Assembly (NCBI RefSeq): GCF_013201075.1 | Contig: NZ_CP053708.1 | Span: forward strand, 3,229,501-3,293,500 | Reading direction: 5' to 3' | From: Lichenicola cladoniae | Lineage (GTDB): Bacteria; Pseudomonadota; Alphaproteobacteria; Acetobacterales; Acetobacteraceae | Length of the DNA stretch: 64,000 nt | Shown: in pieces, positions 1 to 8,729 of the stretch | Layout of the letters: every line of letters begins with the position of its first letter | How positions within the stretch are numbered: position 1 is the first letter of the stretch | Position numbers and translations under genes: made by a program | The notes under the pieces: generated by a model | What the model saw: the letters and a program-made list of their open reading frames with translations, nothing else | Databases searched by the model: none | Told to the model about the DNA's origin: nothing

Positions 1-343
1 TCTTAACGGCAGCCGCCTTGGTTCCGGTCCTGGCGCCAGTCTTCGGGCCTGGCTTGGAACTGGCCTTCACGCCCGTCGCCTTGCCGCGCGTCGCCGGTGC
101 ACGCTTCGCCGGTGCGCTGGCTGCCTTTGCACGCGATGTCGGTGCCTTGGCAACGCGAGCCGATTTCGGCGCCGCCTTGGGCCCCGGCTTTTTCGCTGTA
201 GCCGTCCGTGTAGCGGCTGTCGTTCCGGTGCGGGTCGTACGCGTCGTCGCGGCACGTGCGCTCGTGCCGGCCGTGCGTCGTCCACCGGCCCTGATTGCCA
301 TGGCGCGTGTGCGCCCGCTGTCTGAACTATCGTCGTTGCTCAT
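1..343 (-). CDS. Histone H1-like Lys/Ala/Pro-rich DNA-binding protein (partial)
   Basis: The minus strand reads open from an ATG at 343 to the window edge with no stop, so the C-terminus is missing. The product starts MSNDDSSDSGRTRAMAIR and becomes almost entirely Lys, Arg, Ala, Thr and Pro, with two KPGPK segments resembling minimal AT-hook or H1-tail motifs. This composition is typical of bacterial histone H1/HC1-like nucleoid proteins, which bind DNA without sequence specificity and bend or compact it. No folded domain is visible in the part present. A Lys/Ala-rich tail of another protein is unlikely because the initiation codon is here. The opposite-strand reading over the same bases is an artefact of the repetitive GCC/GTC codons. 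Confidence 0.7.
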   Translation of the reverse strand, partial: MSNDDSSDSGRTRAMAIRAGGRRTAGTSARAATTRTTRTGTTAATRTATAKKPGPKAAPKSARVAKAPTSRAKAASAPAKRAPATRGKATGVKASSKPGPKTGARTGTKAAAVK

Positions 344-999
344 GGTCGTGGTCCTCTTTCGGTTATCGGGTATCGAGAGTATGCGGGATTCTACGGACGT
401 CGTTGGGAAGCTGAGCCGGGTCACGAAGGTCACGTCCGGTATCATCACGCACACCGGACATCCGAACGTTCGGTACCCTGCGTGACGCCATCGACGGCGA
501 TACATCAAGTGCCGAGAGCCGGTCCTGCTTTGTCATCAACATGGTCACCAGCGTGTGGCGTCGCCGCTCAGTCTGACTCGACGGCGCAGATCGCGATTCG
601 GAAGCGTACGATCAGTCATGCTCTTCCTAAACTCGCAAGCGTCTGTCAATGAAAAGCAACCGTTACAGCAAAGTTCCGCCGACGAGTTGATCACGGCGAC
701 AGTCCGGATCAACTGGCAGCCCTACCCCGGCACGTGTCCTGGATCCATTCGATGGTCTTGCGATCTACGGTTTTCCGTGATCGGCACGACCCGAGCCCTG
801 ACAGACCCGGGATCGGGCCGCATGCACCCGAACGACGAGCCACCCGGCTTCGAGACAAGGCCGGCTGGCAATGCATCCTCCGAGTCGGGAACCCACATGC
901 AGGTGGGAGGTGCCGGAAGACGCCGAACACTGCTACGAGCGACCGGTCGACGGCTTGGGCTGGCCGATACCGAGTTCCATCTTTTCGGAGTTCCCGTTC
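344..999. other. Intergenic region without a supported gene
   Basis: Open frames exist on both strands, but none has recognisable protein character or a convincing ribosome binding site. The longest continue as antisense or out-of-frame shadows of the downstream mtnA gene. A short hairpin (CCCAC at 892-896 pairing with GTGGG at 903-907) lies in what would be the mtnA leader. I could not match it to a known SAM or other riboswitch class. Confidence 0.4.
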
Positions 1000-2106
<1,107 letters not shown>

Positions 2107-2222
2107 TGGCTGACTGCGAAATGTTGGCGTGGATCGCAAGGCACGTTGCGCGCGTTCACACCGGGAGCATGCCCGCGACCGGGCAGTTCGCTGCGCCGCC
2201 CATACGTACGATGCCAAGCAGG

Positions 2223-3149
2223 ATGACGCCGATGACCGTACCGCCTGCCCTCCTGTCGAGGGCCGTAGTCCCGGCGCTGCCGGCAATGCTGGCACTCGCA
2301 TTATCAGCCTGCGCAGACACCTCGGCCGGCCATTCGCCGACGCCGCACCCCTCCGCCACGCCCGTCGCACAATACCGAACCTCGCAGGGTCCCGCCGGCC
2401 CTGACGAACATGTCCCTGATTTCGCGTCGCGATCCTTCGCCCCGTTCAACCGGCAGGACACGATCGCGATCGCGCTACGCGAGTGGCGGCTGTTCGGTCA
2501 GCCGGTGGATGACGACGATCCCGAACTCCGCCCGGACGCCACCACCACCAGCGTGAAGCCGGAACGACTTCCGGGACTGTGGGAGCGGGTCGGCGAGTAT
2601 TGGTGGATCGGCCAGGACCCTTATGAAACCGAGGTCGACTGGACCGGGAAGCACGACAGCAACGGGCAGCCGTTCGACTTCGTGCATGACGGCCATTACG
2701 CCTGGTCGGCCGCCTTCATCTCATACGTGATGCGCGTCGCCGGCGCCGGCGACCGGTTCCCGTACTCGCCGAACCACTCGACCTACATCAATGCCGCCGC
2801 ATCCGGCTCGACGACCGGGCTGCACGCACAGAACCCGGCAAGCTACGCACCGCAGCCCGGCGACCTGGTGTGTGCCGGACGCGGCCATTCGCGAGCGGTG
2901 CGCTTCGAATCCCTGCCGACGGCAAATTCGTTTCCCGCCCATTGCGGGCTCGTCGTGGCGCTCGGCCACAACCAGATCAGCACGATCGGCGGCAATGTCG
3001 ACGATGCGGTGACGCTCACGCATGTACCGGTCGGCCCGAACGGCATGCTGGCGGCCGCCGACGGCACGTCGCTCGACAGCCGCTATTCATGGTGCGTCGT
3101 GCTGCAGGTGCTCTACGACGCAAGCGAGGAAGCGGCCGGCTCCGACTGA
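2223..3149 (+). CDS. DUF2272 domain lipoprotein
   Basis: The product has an N-terminal hydrophobic signal ending in a lipobox (LALSAC), so it is probably a lipoprotein. A Pro/Ser/Thr-rich linker follows, then a C-terminal region matching the DUF2272 family (NlpC/P60-like fold: HDGHYAWSAAFISYVMR and FPAHCGLVVAL). These segments hold the Cys/His pattern expected of a papain-like peptidoglycan hydrolase or amidase, but the activity is not established for the family. The frame is open from an ATG at 2103 overlapping the mtnA stop. That start would put about 40 residues before the signal peptide, so I prefer the ATG at 2223 or 2232, the latter with AGGA upstream. Confidence 0.75.
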   Translation: MTPMTVPPALLSRAVVPALPAMLALALSACADTSAGHSPTPHPSATPVAQYRTSQGPAGPDEHVPDFASRSFAPFNRQDTIAIALREWRLFGQPVDDDDPELRPDATTTSVKPERLPGLWERVGEYWWIGQDPYETEVDWTGKHDSNGQPFDFVHDGHYAWSAAFISYVMRVAGAGDRFPYSPNHSTYINAAASGSTTGLHAQNPASYAPQPGDLVCAGRGHSRAVRFESLPTANSFPAHCGLVVALGHNQISTIGGNVDDAVTLTHVPVGPNGMLAAADGTSLDSRYSWCVVLQVLYDASEEAAGSD

Positions 3150-3167
3150 GCCGCGCCGGGTAGAAAT

Positions 3168-3578
3168 TCAGCGCTGGCGCCAGGGCAGCTCGTCGGCTTT
3201 CCAGCCGGCGACGGTGCCGCGATGGCCCTGCGCATCCGGCGGCCCTTCAAAGCCGTCGCTCACGTTGAACACCGTACGGTATCCGGACTGTTCCGCGGCA
3301 TCCGCTGCGGCAAGGCTGCGCGCGCCGCTGCGGCAGATGAAATAGATCTCGTGCTGGCGCGTGACGCCGGCGGCGCCGAGCTGCTCCACGAATTGCTGGT
3401 TCGGCGCACCACTTGGAAAAGCCTGCCACTGCACCAGCAGGACCCGCTTGCCGATCGGAGACAAGTCGGGCAATCCGACATAGGTCCATTCGGCATCGGT
3501 GCGTACATCGACGAGCTGCGCATCCGGATTGGCGCTCAATGCCGCGTAGGCCTGTTGCGGGACGACGTCCTCGACCAT
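3168..3578 (-). CDS. Rhodanese-like domain protein
   Basis: This is a 136-residue single rhodanese domain, a typical length for stand-alone versions. It has the conserved LVDVRTDAEW segment near residues 22-31 and the active-site loop CRSGARS with Cys82, which would carry a persulfide. It presumably moves sulfane sulfur in the cytoplasm, but the acceptor cannot be told from the sequence. It is transcribed divergently from the cysteine synthase gene with 44 bases between starts, so the two probably share a control region, in keeping with a shared role in sulfur metabolism. Confidence 0.88.
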   Translation of the reverse strand: MVEDVVPQQAYAALSANPDAQLVDVRTDAEWTYVGLPDLSPIGKRVLLVQWQAFPSGAPNQQFVEQLGAAGVTRQHEIYFICRSGARSLAAADAAEQSGYRTVFNVSDGFEGPPDAQGHRGTVAGWKADELPWRQR

Positions 3579-3622
3579 CTAGGTCACTCCTGTTCTTCTC
3601 GTACCGATGAAGGTGGCCCCTG

Positions 3623-4681
3623 ATGGTCGAAAGCACAATTCCGACTGAACGTCCCGTCACCGGGCCGAACGTTCCCGGGTGGCAGGTGCCGTCGGCCAAC
3701 ATGGGCGCGTCGATCGGCGGCACGCCGCTGATCCGGCTGAAGCACGCGTCGGAGCTCACCGGCTGCACCATCTACGGCAAGGCCGAATTCATGAACCCCG
3801 GCGGCTCAGTCAAGGATCGCGCCGCCGTGGCAATCATCGACGCCGCCGAACGGGACGGTACGCTGAAGCCCGCCGGCACCATCGTCGAAGGTACTGCCGG
3901 CAATACCGGCATTGGCCTCACGTTGGTCGGCAACGCGCGCGGCTACCGCTGCGTGATCGTGATGCCGGAGACGCAGAGCCAGGAGAAGATCGACTACCTG
4001 CGCATGATCGGCGCCGACCTTCGTCTGGTCCCTGCAAAGCCGTTCAGGGACCCCGGCAACTACGTGCATCATTCGCGTAGGCTTGCCGAGGAGCTCGGCG
4101 CGGTCTGGGCCAACCAGTTCGACAACCTGGCCAACCGCGAGGGCCATCGTCGCGCTATGGCACCGGAGCTCTGGCACCAGACCGGCGGCCGGCTCGATGC
4201 GTTCACCTGCGCCTGCGGCACCGGCGGCACGCTTGCCGGCGTAGCACTCGGGCTCCGCGAACTGAGTGCCGCGCAAGGGATGAAGGCGCCCGAAATCGTT
4301 CTGGCCGATCCCGAGGGGTCGGGCCTGTACGGCTGGGTCAAAACCGGCGACCTCTCCGTCACCGGAAGCTCGGTCACCGAGGGCATCGGCCAGTCACGCG
4401 TGCCCGGCAATCTCGAAGGCATCGTCATCGACGATGCCGAACGCATTCCGGATGCCGAGGCGCTGGAACAGGTGTTCGCGCTGTTGAAGCACGAAGGCAT
4501 CTCGGTCGGCGGATCGGCCGGCATCAACATCGCCGCCGCCATCCGTGTCGCCCGGCGCTGGGGACCGGGACACGTGATCGCCACGGTGCTGTGCGACGGC
4601 GGATCACGTTACCAGTCCAAGCTGTTCAACCCGGAGTTTCTGCGCGCGAAGAACCTGCCGGTCCCGTCCTGGCTGGCCTGA
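3623..4681 (+). CDS. Cysteine synthase-family PLP enzyme
   Basis: This is an O-acetylserine sulfhydrylase-type fold-type II PLP enzyme, which would form cysteine from O-acetylserine and sulfide. Visible motifs are the PLP lysine in GGSVKDR (Lys64), the substrate loop EGTAGNTGIGL, the phosphate-binding GTGGTLAG, and the C-terminal SVGGSAGINIAAA. At 352 residues it is longer than classic CysK (about 310-320), with an extended N-terminus and an extra internal loop (FRDPGNYVHHS). Such longer forms are often called cysteine synthase A in alphaproteobacteria. A cystathionine beta-synthase-like role cannot be excluded. Its 3' end overlaps the convergent MFS gene by 56 bases. Confidence 0.88.
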   Translation: MVESTIPTERPVTGPNVPGWQVPSANMGASIGGTPLIRLKHASELTGCTIYGKAEFMNPGGSVKDRAAVAIIDAAERDGTLKPAGTIVEGTAGNTGIGLTLVGNARGYRCVIVMPETQSQEKIDYLRMIGADLRLVPAKPFRDPGNYVHHSRRLAEELGAVWANQFDNLANREGHRRAMAPELWHQTGGRLDAFTCACGTGGTLAGVALGLRELSAAQGMKAPEIVLADPEGSGLYGWVKTGDLSVTGSSVTEGIGQSRVPGNLEGIVIDDAERIPDAEALEQVFALLKHEGISVGGSAGINIAAAIRVARRWGPGHVIATVLCDGGSRYQSKLFNPEFLRAKNLPVPSWLA

Positions 4682-6047
4682 TCGGGCGGGAGGTATCCGG
4701 CGGCGCCGTCTCGGTGAACAGCAGCCATACCGACAGCACGCACAGCACCCCGGCGCCTGCCAGCATCAGGAACGCGGCCGATACCGACCGGTCGGCCACG
4801 AACCCGGCCAGCGTCGTGCTGAAACTGGCGCCGATCCCCATCGCCAGGCCGAGCAGCCCCATGCACAGGTTGAAGCGTCCGGTGCCACGACTGAGGTCCG
4901 CGGCCACCAGCGGCAGCATCACCCCGAACGCCGCCGAACTCACCGCATCGAGCAGTTGCGCCGCCACGGTCATTTCCGGCGAGGACGAGATCGCCAGCAA
5001 CAGGCCGCGCAATGGCAAAGCGGCGAACGCCACCAGCATGATCGGACGGCGCCCGTAGATGCCGGCCCAGCGCCCGAACCGGGGCGCCAGTACCGCACCG
5101 ACCAGCTGCGGCACCAGGATGCAGGCGGCAATGATCAGCTCGGCGAGGTGGCCGGCTTCCTTGGTCACCTGCCCGGCCGCCAGCGGCAGCATCCCGGCAT
5201 TCGACAGGTGGAAGAAGATCACGCACACCGCGAACCCGAACAGCCGTTTGTCGCGCAGCAGGGCGCCGAGCCCCCGCGTGGCCTTGCGCGATGTGCCGGC
5301 CTTGGTGCCGGTCGCGCTGACAGATTCAAGTCTGGGCGGCGGCACCCGCTCGATCGCCCGAAGCGCGAACAGGCCGGGTACCGCGAGGGCAGCGCCAAGG
5401 AAGAACGTGGCGCGGGCGGACACCGCGTAGCCGACCCCGCCCATCAGTCCCGCCGCCATGGCATTGCCGATCGAACCGAAACTGGCATTGCGGCCGAAGC
5501 GCTCGCCGAGTGCGGCATGTGCGGCCATCCCGGACTCCGCCGCCCTGGCTTTCTCGGCAACGTCGCTGCTGAGTTCGCGCGGACTTTTCTCGGCCGTATG
5601 CGCGGCCACCAGGGACAAGGTAATCGCGGCGATTGCGGGATTCAGCATGCAACTCGCGAAGCCGTGCAGGATCTCGGCCGCCGTCACCGGAAGCCGCTGC
5701 GGGAAGATCGCCAGGAGCAGACAGGAAAACACGATCGCCAGGATCGAGGCCATGGCGGCGACATGCTTGTTGGCGAGCATGTCCACGAAGGCTCCGGCCG
5801 GCACCTGGCTGGCCATCGCGGTGATCGACCCGACCGTCAGGACAAGCCCGATCTGCCCCTGGGTCCAGTGCTCGCCGGTAAGATACACAGCGATGAACGG
5901 GCCGAACGCGGTCTGCAGGTTGGCGACGAAGAAATTCAGGCCATCGAGGCCGCGTGCGCTGCGCCGGTCGATCGGTGCCGGCACGATGGTGGTCTTGGCA
6001 TCCGGCGTCGCAGCCGGATCGGCCGCCTTCGGCACATCGATATCCAT
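4626..6047 (-). CDS. MFS transporter
   Basis: This 473-residue membrane protein has roughly twelve hydrophobic segments in two halves. A charged central loop (about residues 215-245) carries arginines and Pro. It has the MFS pattern after segment 2 and a GRWAGIYGRRPIM loop in the second half. The layout suggests an exporter, but the substrate cannot be read from the sequence. The ATG at 6047 is chosen because the upstream open frame is antisense to low-complexity DNA of the PRC-barrel gene. It begins 8 bases after the PRC-barrel gene stop, so the two form an operon. Its last 56 bases overlap the convergent cysteine synthase gene. Confidence 0.85.
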   Translation of the reverse strand: MDIDVPKAADPAATPDAKTTIVPAPIDRRSARGLDGLNFFVANLQTAFGPFIAVYLTGEHWTQGQIGLVLTVGSITAMASQVPAGAFVDMLANKHVAAMASILAIVFSCLLLAIFPQRLPVTAAEILHGFASCMLNPAIAAITLSLVAAHTAEKSPRELSSDVAEKARAAESGMAAHAALGERFGRNASFGSIGNAMAAGLMGGVGYAVSARATFFLGAALAVPGLFALRAIERVPPPRLESVSATGTKAGTSRKATRGLGALLRDKRLFGFAVCVIFFHLSNAGMLPLAAGQVTKEAGHLAELIIAACILVPQLVGAVLAPRFGRWAGIYGRRPIMLVAFAALPLRGLLLAISSSPEMTVAAQLLDAVSSAAFGVMLPLVAADLSRGTGRFNLCMGLLGLAMGIGASFSTTLAGFVADRSVSAAFLMLAGAGVLCVLSVWLLFTETAPPDTSRPIRPARTGPAGSSRAETPG

Positions 6048-6055
6048 CGGCGGTC

Positions 6056-7024
6056 TCAGGGCTGCCCACCGGATGGACGCGCCGGCACGCTCGCCGTTCC
6101 CAGCGCCGGAAGCCGCACGACTGAACCCGGCGACGGCGGTGGAAGCGACGCAGGAACGGCGGGCGACCCCGTCGGCAGCGGCGGAGCGCCGGCAGCCGGA
6201 GCAACCGGCGGCGAGGTTGCTGGTGCCGACGCGTCCGGTGCCGGAACGACGGGCGCCTTGGCTACTGTCGAAGGCGCGCCTGCCGAGGCGGTGCCCGGTG
6301 GGGGCGCACCCGCCACGGCGGGCTTGGCCGGTGGCGGGCTTGCGGCCGCGGGAACGTGGGAAACCACGCCGGTCACGACCGTCACCTCGCCGGATTCTTC
6401 CGCCGATGGGGCGGATTTCACTTGCGCGTCGGTCAGGGACAAGCGGATCGGGTCGGTGCTCGCAGGCTTCGGAATATCGAACAGCGCCCACGCCACCACG
6501 ATCTTGCGGTTGCCGACGCCCATGAAGCCGCCGACGTCCATCTCGAGTGCGGCAGGCTTGCCGTCCTCGCCCAGCAGCACGTCGATCACCCGGCCGACCT
6601 CGGTATCCGCGGGCCCATGCACGCTGCGGTCAAGCAGGCCGCCGAGCTTGAGCTTCATGGTCCGCAGGCTGGACGCGGCGGGCTCGGGCATCTGCTTCTG
6701 CGGCGGATGGAGGACCACGTCGCGCGCGATCGCATCGGCCCTGTCCCCTGCCTTTTCCGGTGGAACGACAGGCGGCGCCGCAATCGGAGGTACCGGCATG
6801 GCGGGCTTCACGACAGCCGGCGGGGCGGTCACCGGCGAACCCGGGACCGCGGGTCCTACCGCAGGCGCCGACACCGGCGCCGCGACCTGGGCAGCGACCG
6901 GAGCGGCGGCTGCAGCCGGTGCCGCATCATCGGCCAGGGCCGGTATGGCGATACCGAGCGAGACCGTGACCAGGAGTGACAGGACACGGCCGGGGCCTGC
7001 GCGGCTGGAACGTCTGACGGCCAT
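6056..7024 (-). CDS. Secreted PRC-barrel domain protein with Pro/Ala-rich linkers
   Basis: The product (322 residues) has a Sec signal peptide (VLSLLVTVSLGIAIPALA). An Ala/Pro/Val linker of about 70 residues follows, then a PRC-barrel-like domain around residues 120-205 (DTEVGRVIDVLLGEDGKPAA, ALEMDVGGFMGVGNRKIVV). A second, longer Pro/Ala/Ser tail ends the protein. Periplasmic PRC-barrel proteins are common in Acetobacteraceae and have no settled function. The ATG at 7024 has a strong GAGGGAGAG upstream, deciding the start over the ATG at 7138. It is the first gene of a two-gene operon with the MFS transporter. Confidence 0.8.
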   Translation of the reverse strand: MAVRRSSRAGPGRVLSLLVTVSLGIAIPALADDAAPAAAAAPVAAQVAAPVSAPAVGPAVPGSPVTAPPAVVKPAMPVPPIAAPPVVPPEKAGDRADAIARDVVLHPPQKQMPEPAASSLRTMKLKLGGLLDRSVHGPADTEVGRVIDVLLGEDGKPAALEMDVGGFMGVGNRKIVVAWALFDIPKPASTDPIRLSLTDAQVKSAPSAEESGEVTVVTGVVSHVPAAASPPPAKPAVAGAPPPGTASAGAPSTVAKAPVVPAPDASAPATSPPVAPAAGAPPLPTGSPAVPASLPPPSPGSVVRLPALGTASVPARPSGGQP

Positions 7025-7119
7025 CGTCTCTCCCTCGCGCACCATACGGTCCGCATGCAGTGGCGGCATCCCGTGGCCATCCCCGACGTTGCTCCCCGGC
7101 ACACGTCGTGGAGCGCATC

Positions 7120-7890
7120 TTGGCACACCAAATTTCATCAGACGACCGGCCGGCCGGTCGGACGCGGACGGTGCTGGTGACAGGCTCCGCGCACGGGATC
7201 GGTGCCGGCATCGTCCGGCGTCTGCTGCGCGACGGCTGGACCGTCTACGGCCTGGATCGCGAGCCGCAAAATCCAGACATCGACGATACCGGCCGCTTCC
7301 GTCCGATCCAGGCGGACATCGCTGCGGAAGCCGATATTCTTGCAGCCTGCGCGCAGATCGGCCAGGAGGCCGGGCGCCTGCACGGGCTGGTCAGCAATGC
7401 CGGCATCATGATCCGCAAGCCCCTCGCCCAGCTGACCCTCGCGGACTGGACCCGAGTGCTGGCGACCAACCTCACCAGCCTGTTCCTGCTGGCTCGCGAG
7501 GCCAGTCCCCTGATGCAGGGCACGGTCGCCGACGGCACACATGACCAGGCGGCCATCGTATCCATCGCGTCGACCCGGGCGCACATGTCCGAGCCGGATA
7601 CCGAGGCCTATGCCGCCGCCAAGGGCGGGCTGGTCGCCCTGTCCCATGCGCTGGCCGTCAGCCTCGGGCCGCGCATCAGGGTGAACTGCATCAGTCCCGG
7701 TTGGATCGACGTGGCGGATGAGGCGCTTCGCCCGGAAGATCACGCCCAGCACCCGGTCGGCCGCGTCGGCGTGCCGGAGGATATCGCCAGCCTGGCCGCG
7801 TGGCTGCTCGGTCCCGAAAGCGGGTTCGTCACCGGGGCGGAGTTCATCAGCGACGGCGGCATGACCAGGAAGATGGTCTATGCGACGTGA
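7120..7890 (+). CDS. SDR family NAD(P)-dependent oxidoreductase
   Basis: This is a classical short-chain dehydrogenase/reductase. The Rossmann glycine motif is TGSAHGIG, the NAG motif is SNAGIM, and the catalytic Ser is in SIASTRAH. The YAAAKGG motif supplies Tyr and Lys, and the C-terminal PGW and FISDGGMTRKM segments are typical. The acidic residue after beta-2 (LDRE) points to NAD(H) preference. Substrate is unknown. The frame is open from an ATG at 7060. The TTG at 7120, preceded by GGAG at 7109-7112, gives the usual family length (256 residues) and is preferred; a GTG at 7108 is an alternative. It diverges from the PRC-barrel operon. Confidence 0.85.
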   Translation: MAHQISSDDRPAGRTRTVLVTGSAHGIGAGIVRRLLRDGWTVYGLDREPQNPDIDDTGRFRPIQADIAAEADILAACAQIGQEAGRLHGLVSNAGIMIRKPLAQLTLADWTRVLATNLTSLFLLAREASPLMQGTVADGTHDQAAIVSIASTRAHMSEPDTEAYAAAKGGLVALSHALAVSLGPRIRVNCISPGWIDVADEALRPEDHAQHPVGRVGVPEDIASLAAWLLGPESGFVTGAEFISDGGMTRKMVYAT

Positions 7891-7916
7891 CGCCCCTCCG
7901 GCGGCATGTCCACCTC

Positions 7917-7932
7917 TTGCAACCAATTGCAA
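7917..7932. promoter_or_regulatory. Direct repeat TTGCAA, 10-bp period; candidate response-regulator operator
   Basis: The palindromic hexamer TTGCAA occurs at 7917-7922 and 7927-7932, exactly one helical turn apart, in the short gap upstream of the OmpR-type regulator. Tandem half-sites with 10-11 bp period are the usual binding mode of OmpR/PhoB dimers, so autoregulation is plausible. This is inference from spacing only. Confidence 0.4.
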
Positions 7933-7938
7933 CGACCT

Positions 7939-7966
7939 CTGACGCTCGATCGAACCTCGGTATAGC
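7939..7966 (+). promoter_or_regulatory. Possible sigma-70 promoter giving a near-leaderless regulator mRNA
   Basis: CTGACG (7939-7944) and TATAGC (7961-7966) are spaced 16 bases. Transcription would start about 4 bases before the ATG at 7977, and no Shine-Dalgarno sequence is visible there. Weak but consistent. Confidence 0.3.
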
Positions 7967-7976
7967 TTGTCGTTAC

Positions 7977-8696
7977 ATGGAACAGCTTCCACACATCCTC
8001 ATCGTCGACGACGACCGCGAAATCCGCGATCTTCTTGCCCGTTTCCTCGAGCGGAACCGCTTTCGCGTCACTGCCGCGCGTGACGGGCGCGAGGCGCGCC
8101 GGGCCTGGACCAACGGCCATTACCAGCTGGTGGTGCTCGACCTGATGCTGCCGGGAGAGAGCGGCCTCGACCTGGCGCGCTGGATGCGCGGCCAGGGCAA
8201 CGTGCCGATCATCATGCTGACCGCGATGGGCGACGAGACCGACCGCATCATCGGGCTGGAGCTCGGCGCGGACGACTACCTGCCCAAGCCGTTCAATCCG
8301 CGCGAGCTGATGGCCCGGATGCGCGCCGTCATGCGACGCACCGCCGAGCGCGACGAGCGCAAGCCGGACAGCGAGTCGCGCGTCCTGCGCTTCGCCGGCT
8401 GGACCCTGGAGCCGTTGCGAAGGCGCCTGCTCAACCCGGATGGCGCGGAGGTGCCGCTGACCGGCGGCGAATACGAGCTGCTGGTGGCGCTGCTCGACCG
8501 CGCCAACCGGGTCCTGACCCGCGACATGCTGCTGGACCTGCTGCGCGGGCGGCAGGCCGGCCCGTTCGACCGCGCCATCGACGTCGCCATATCCCGCCTG
8601 CGCCGGAAGCTCGAGGATGACGGGCGCAACGCCCAGGTGATCAAGACCGTGCGCGGCGGCGGCTACGTGCTGGCGGCGGATGTCGAGCGGGTCTGA
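7977..8696 (+). CDS. OmpR-family response regulator
   Basis: This 239-residue regulator has a receiver domain (ILIVDDDREIRD acidic pocket, phospho-acceptor Asp55 in VVLDLMLPG, conserved Thr in MLTA, Lys in LPKPFN). A C-terminal winged-helix DNA-binding domain follows (LTGGEYELLVALL, DVAISRLRRKLE, IKTVRGGGYVL). It is followed after 33 bases by its sensor kinase gene. The ATG at 7977 is chosen because the receiver domain begins immediately; the frame upstream overlaps the SDR gene out of frame. A doubled TTGCAA box upstream may be its own binding site. The target signal is unknown. Confidence 0.93.
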   Translation: MEQLPHILIVDDDREIRDLLARFLERNRFRVTAARDGREARRAWTNGHYQLVVLDLMLPGESGLDLARWMRGQGNVPIIMLTAMGDETDRIIGLELGADDYLPKPFNPRELMARMRAVMRRTAERDERKPDSESRVLRFAGWTLEPLRRRLLNPDGAEVPLTGGEYELLVALLDRANRVLTRDMLLDLLRGRQAGPFDRAIDVAISRLRRKLEDDGRNAQVIKTVRGGGYVLAADVERV

Positions 8697-8729
8697 GATC
8701 GCCGGCTGGCCCGATAGGCGATCCACACC

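Noticed and set aside
867-999. Possible SAM-type riboswitch before mtnA
   Set aside because: Only a short hairpin is seen; no match to SAM-I, SAM-II or SAH core sequences could be made out.
4956-7544. Very long plus-strand open frame (about 860 codons)
   Set aside because: It is antisense to the MFS and PRC-barrel genes and owes its length to high GC. Its product is Arg/Gly/Pro-rich with no motif.
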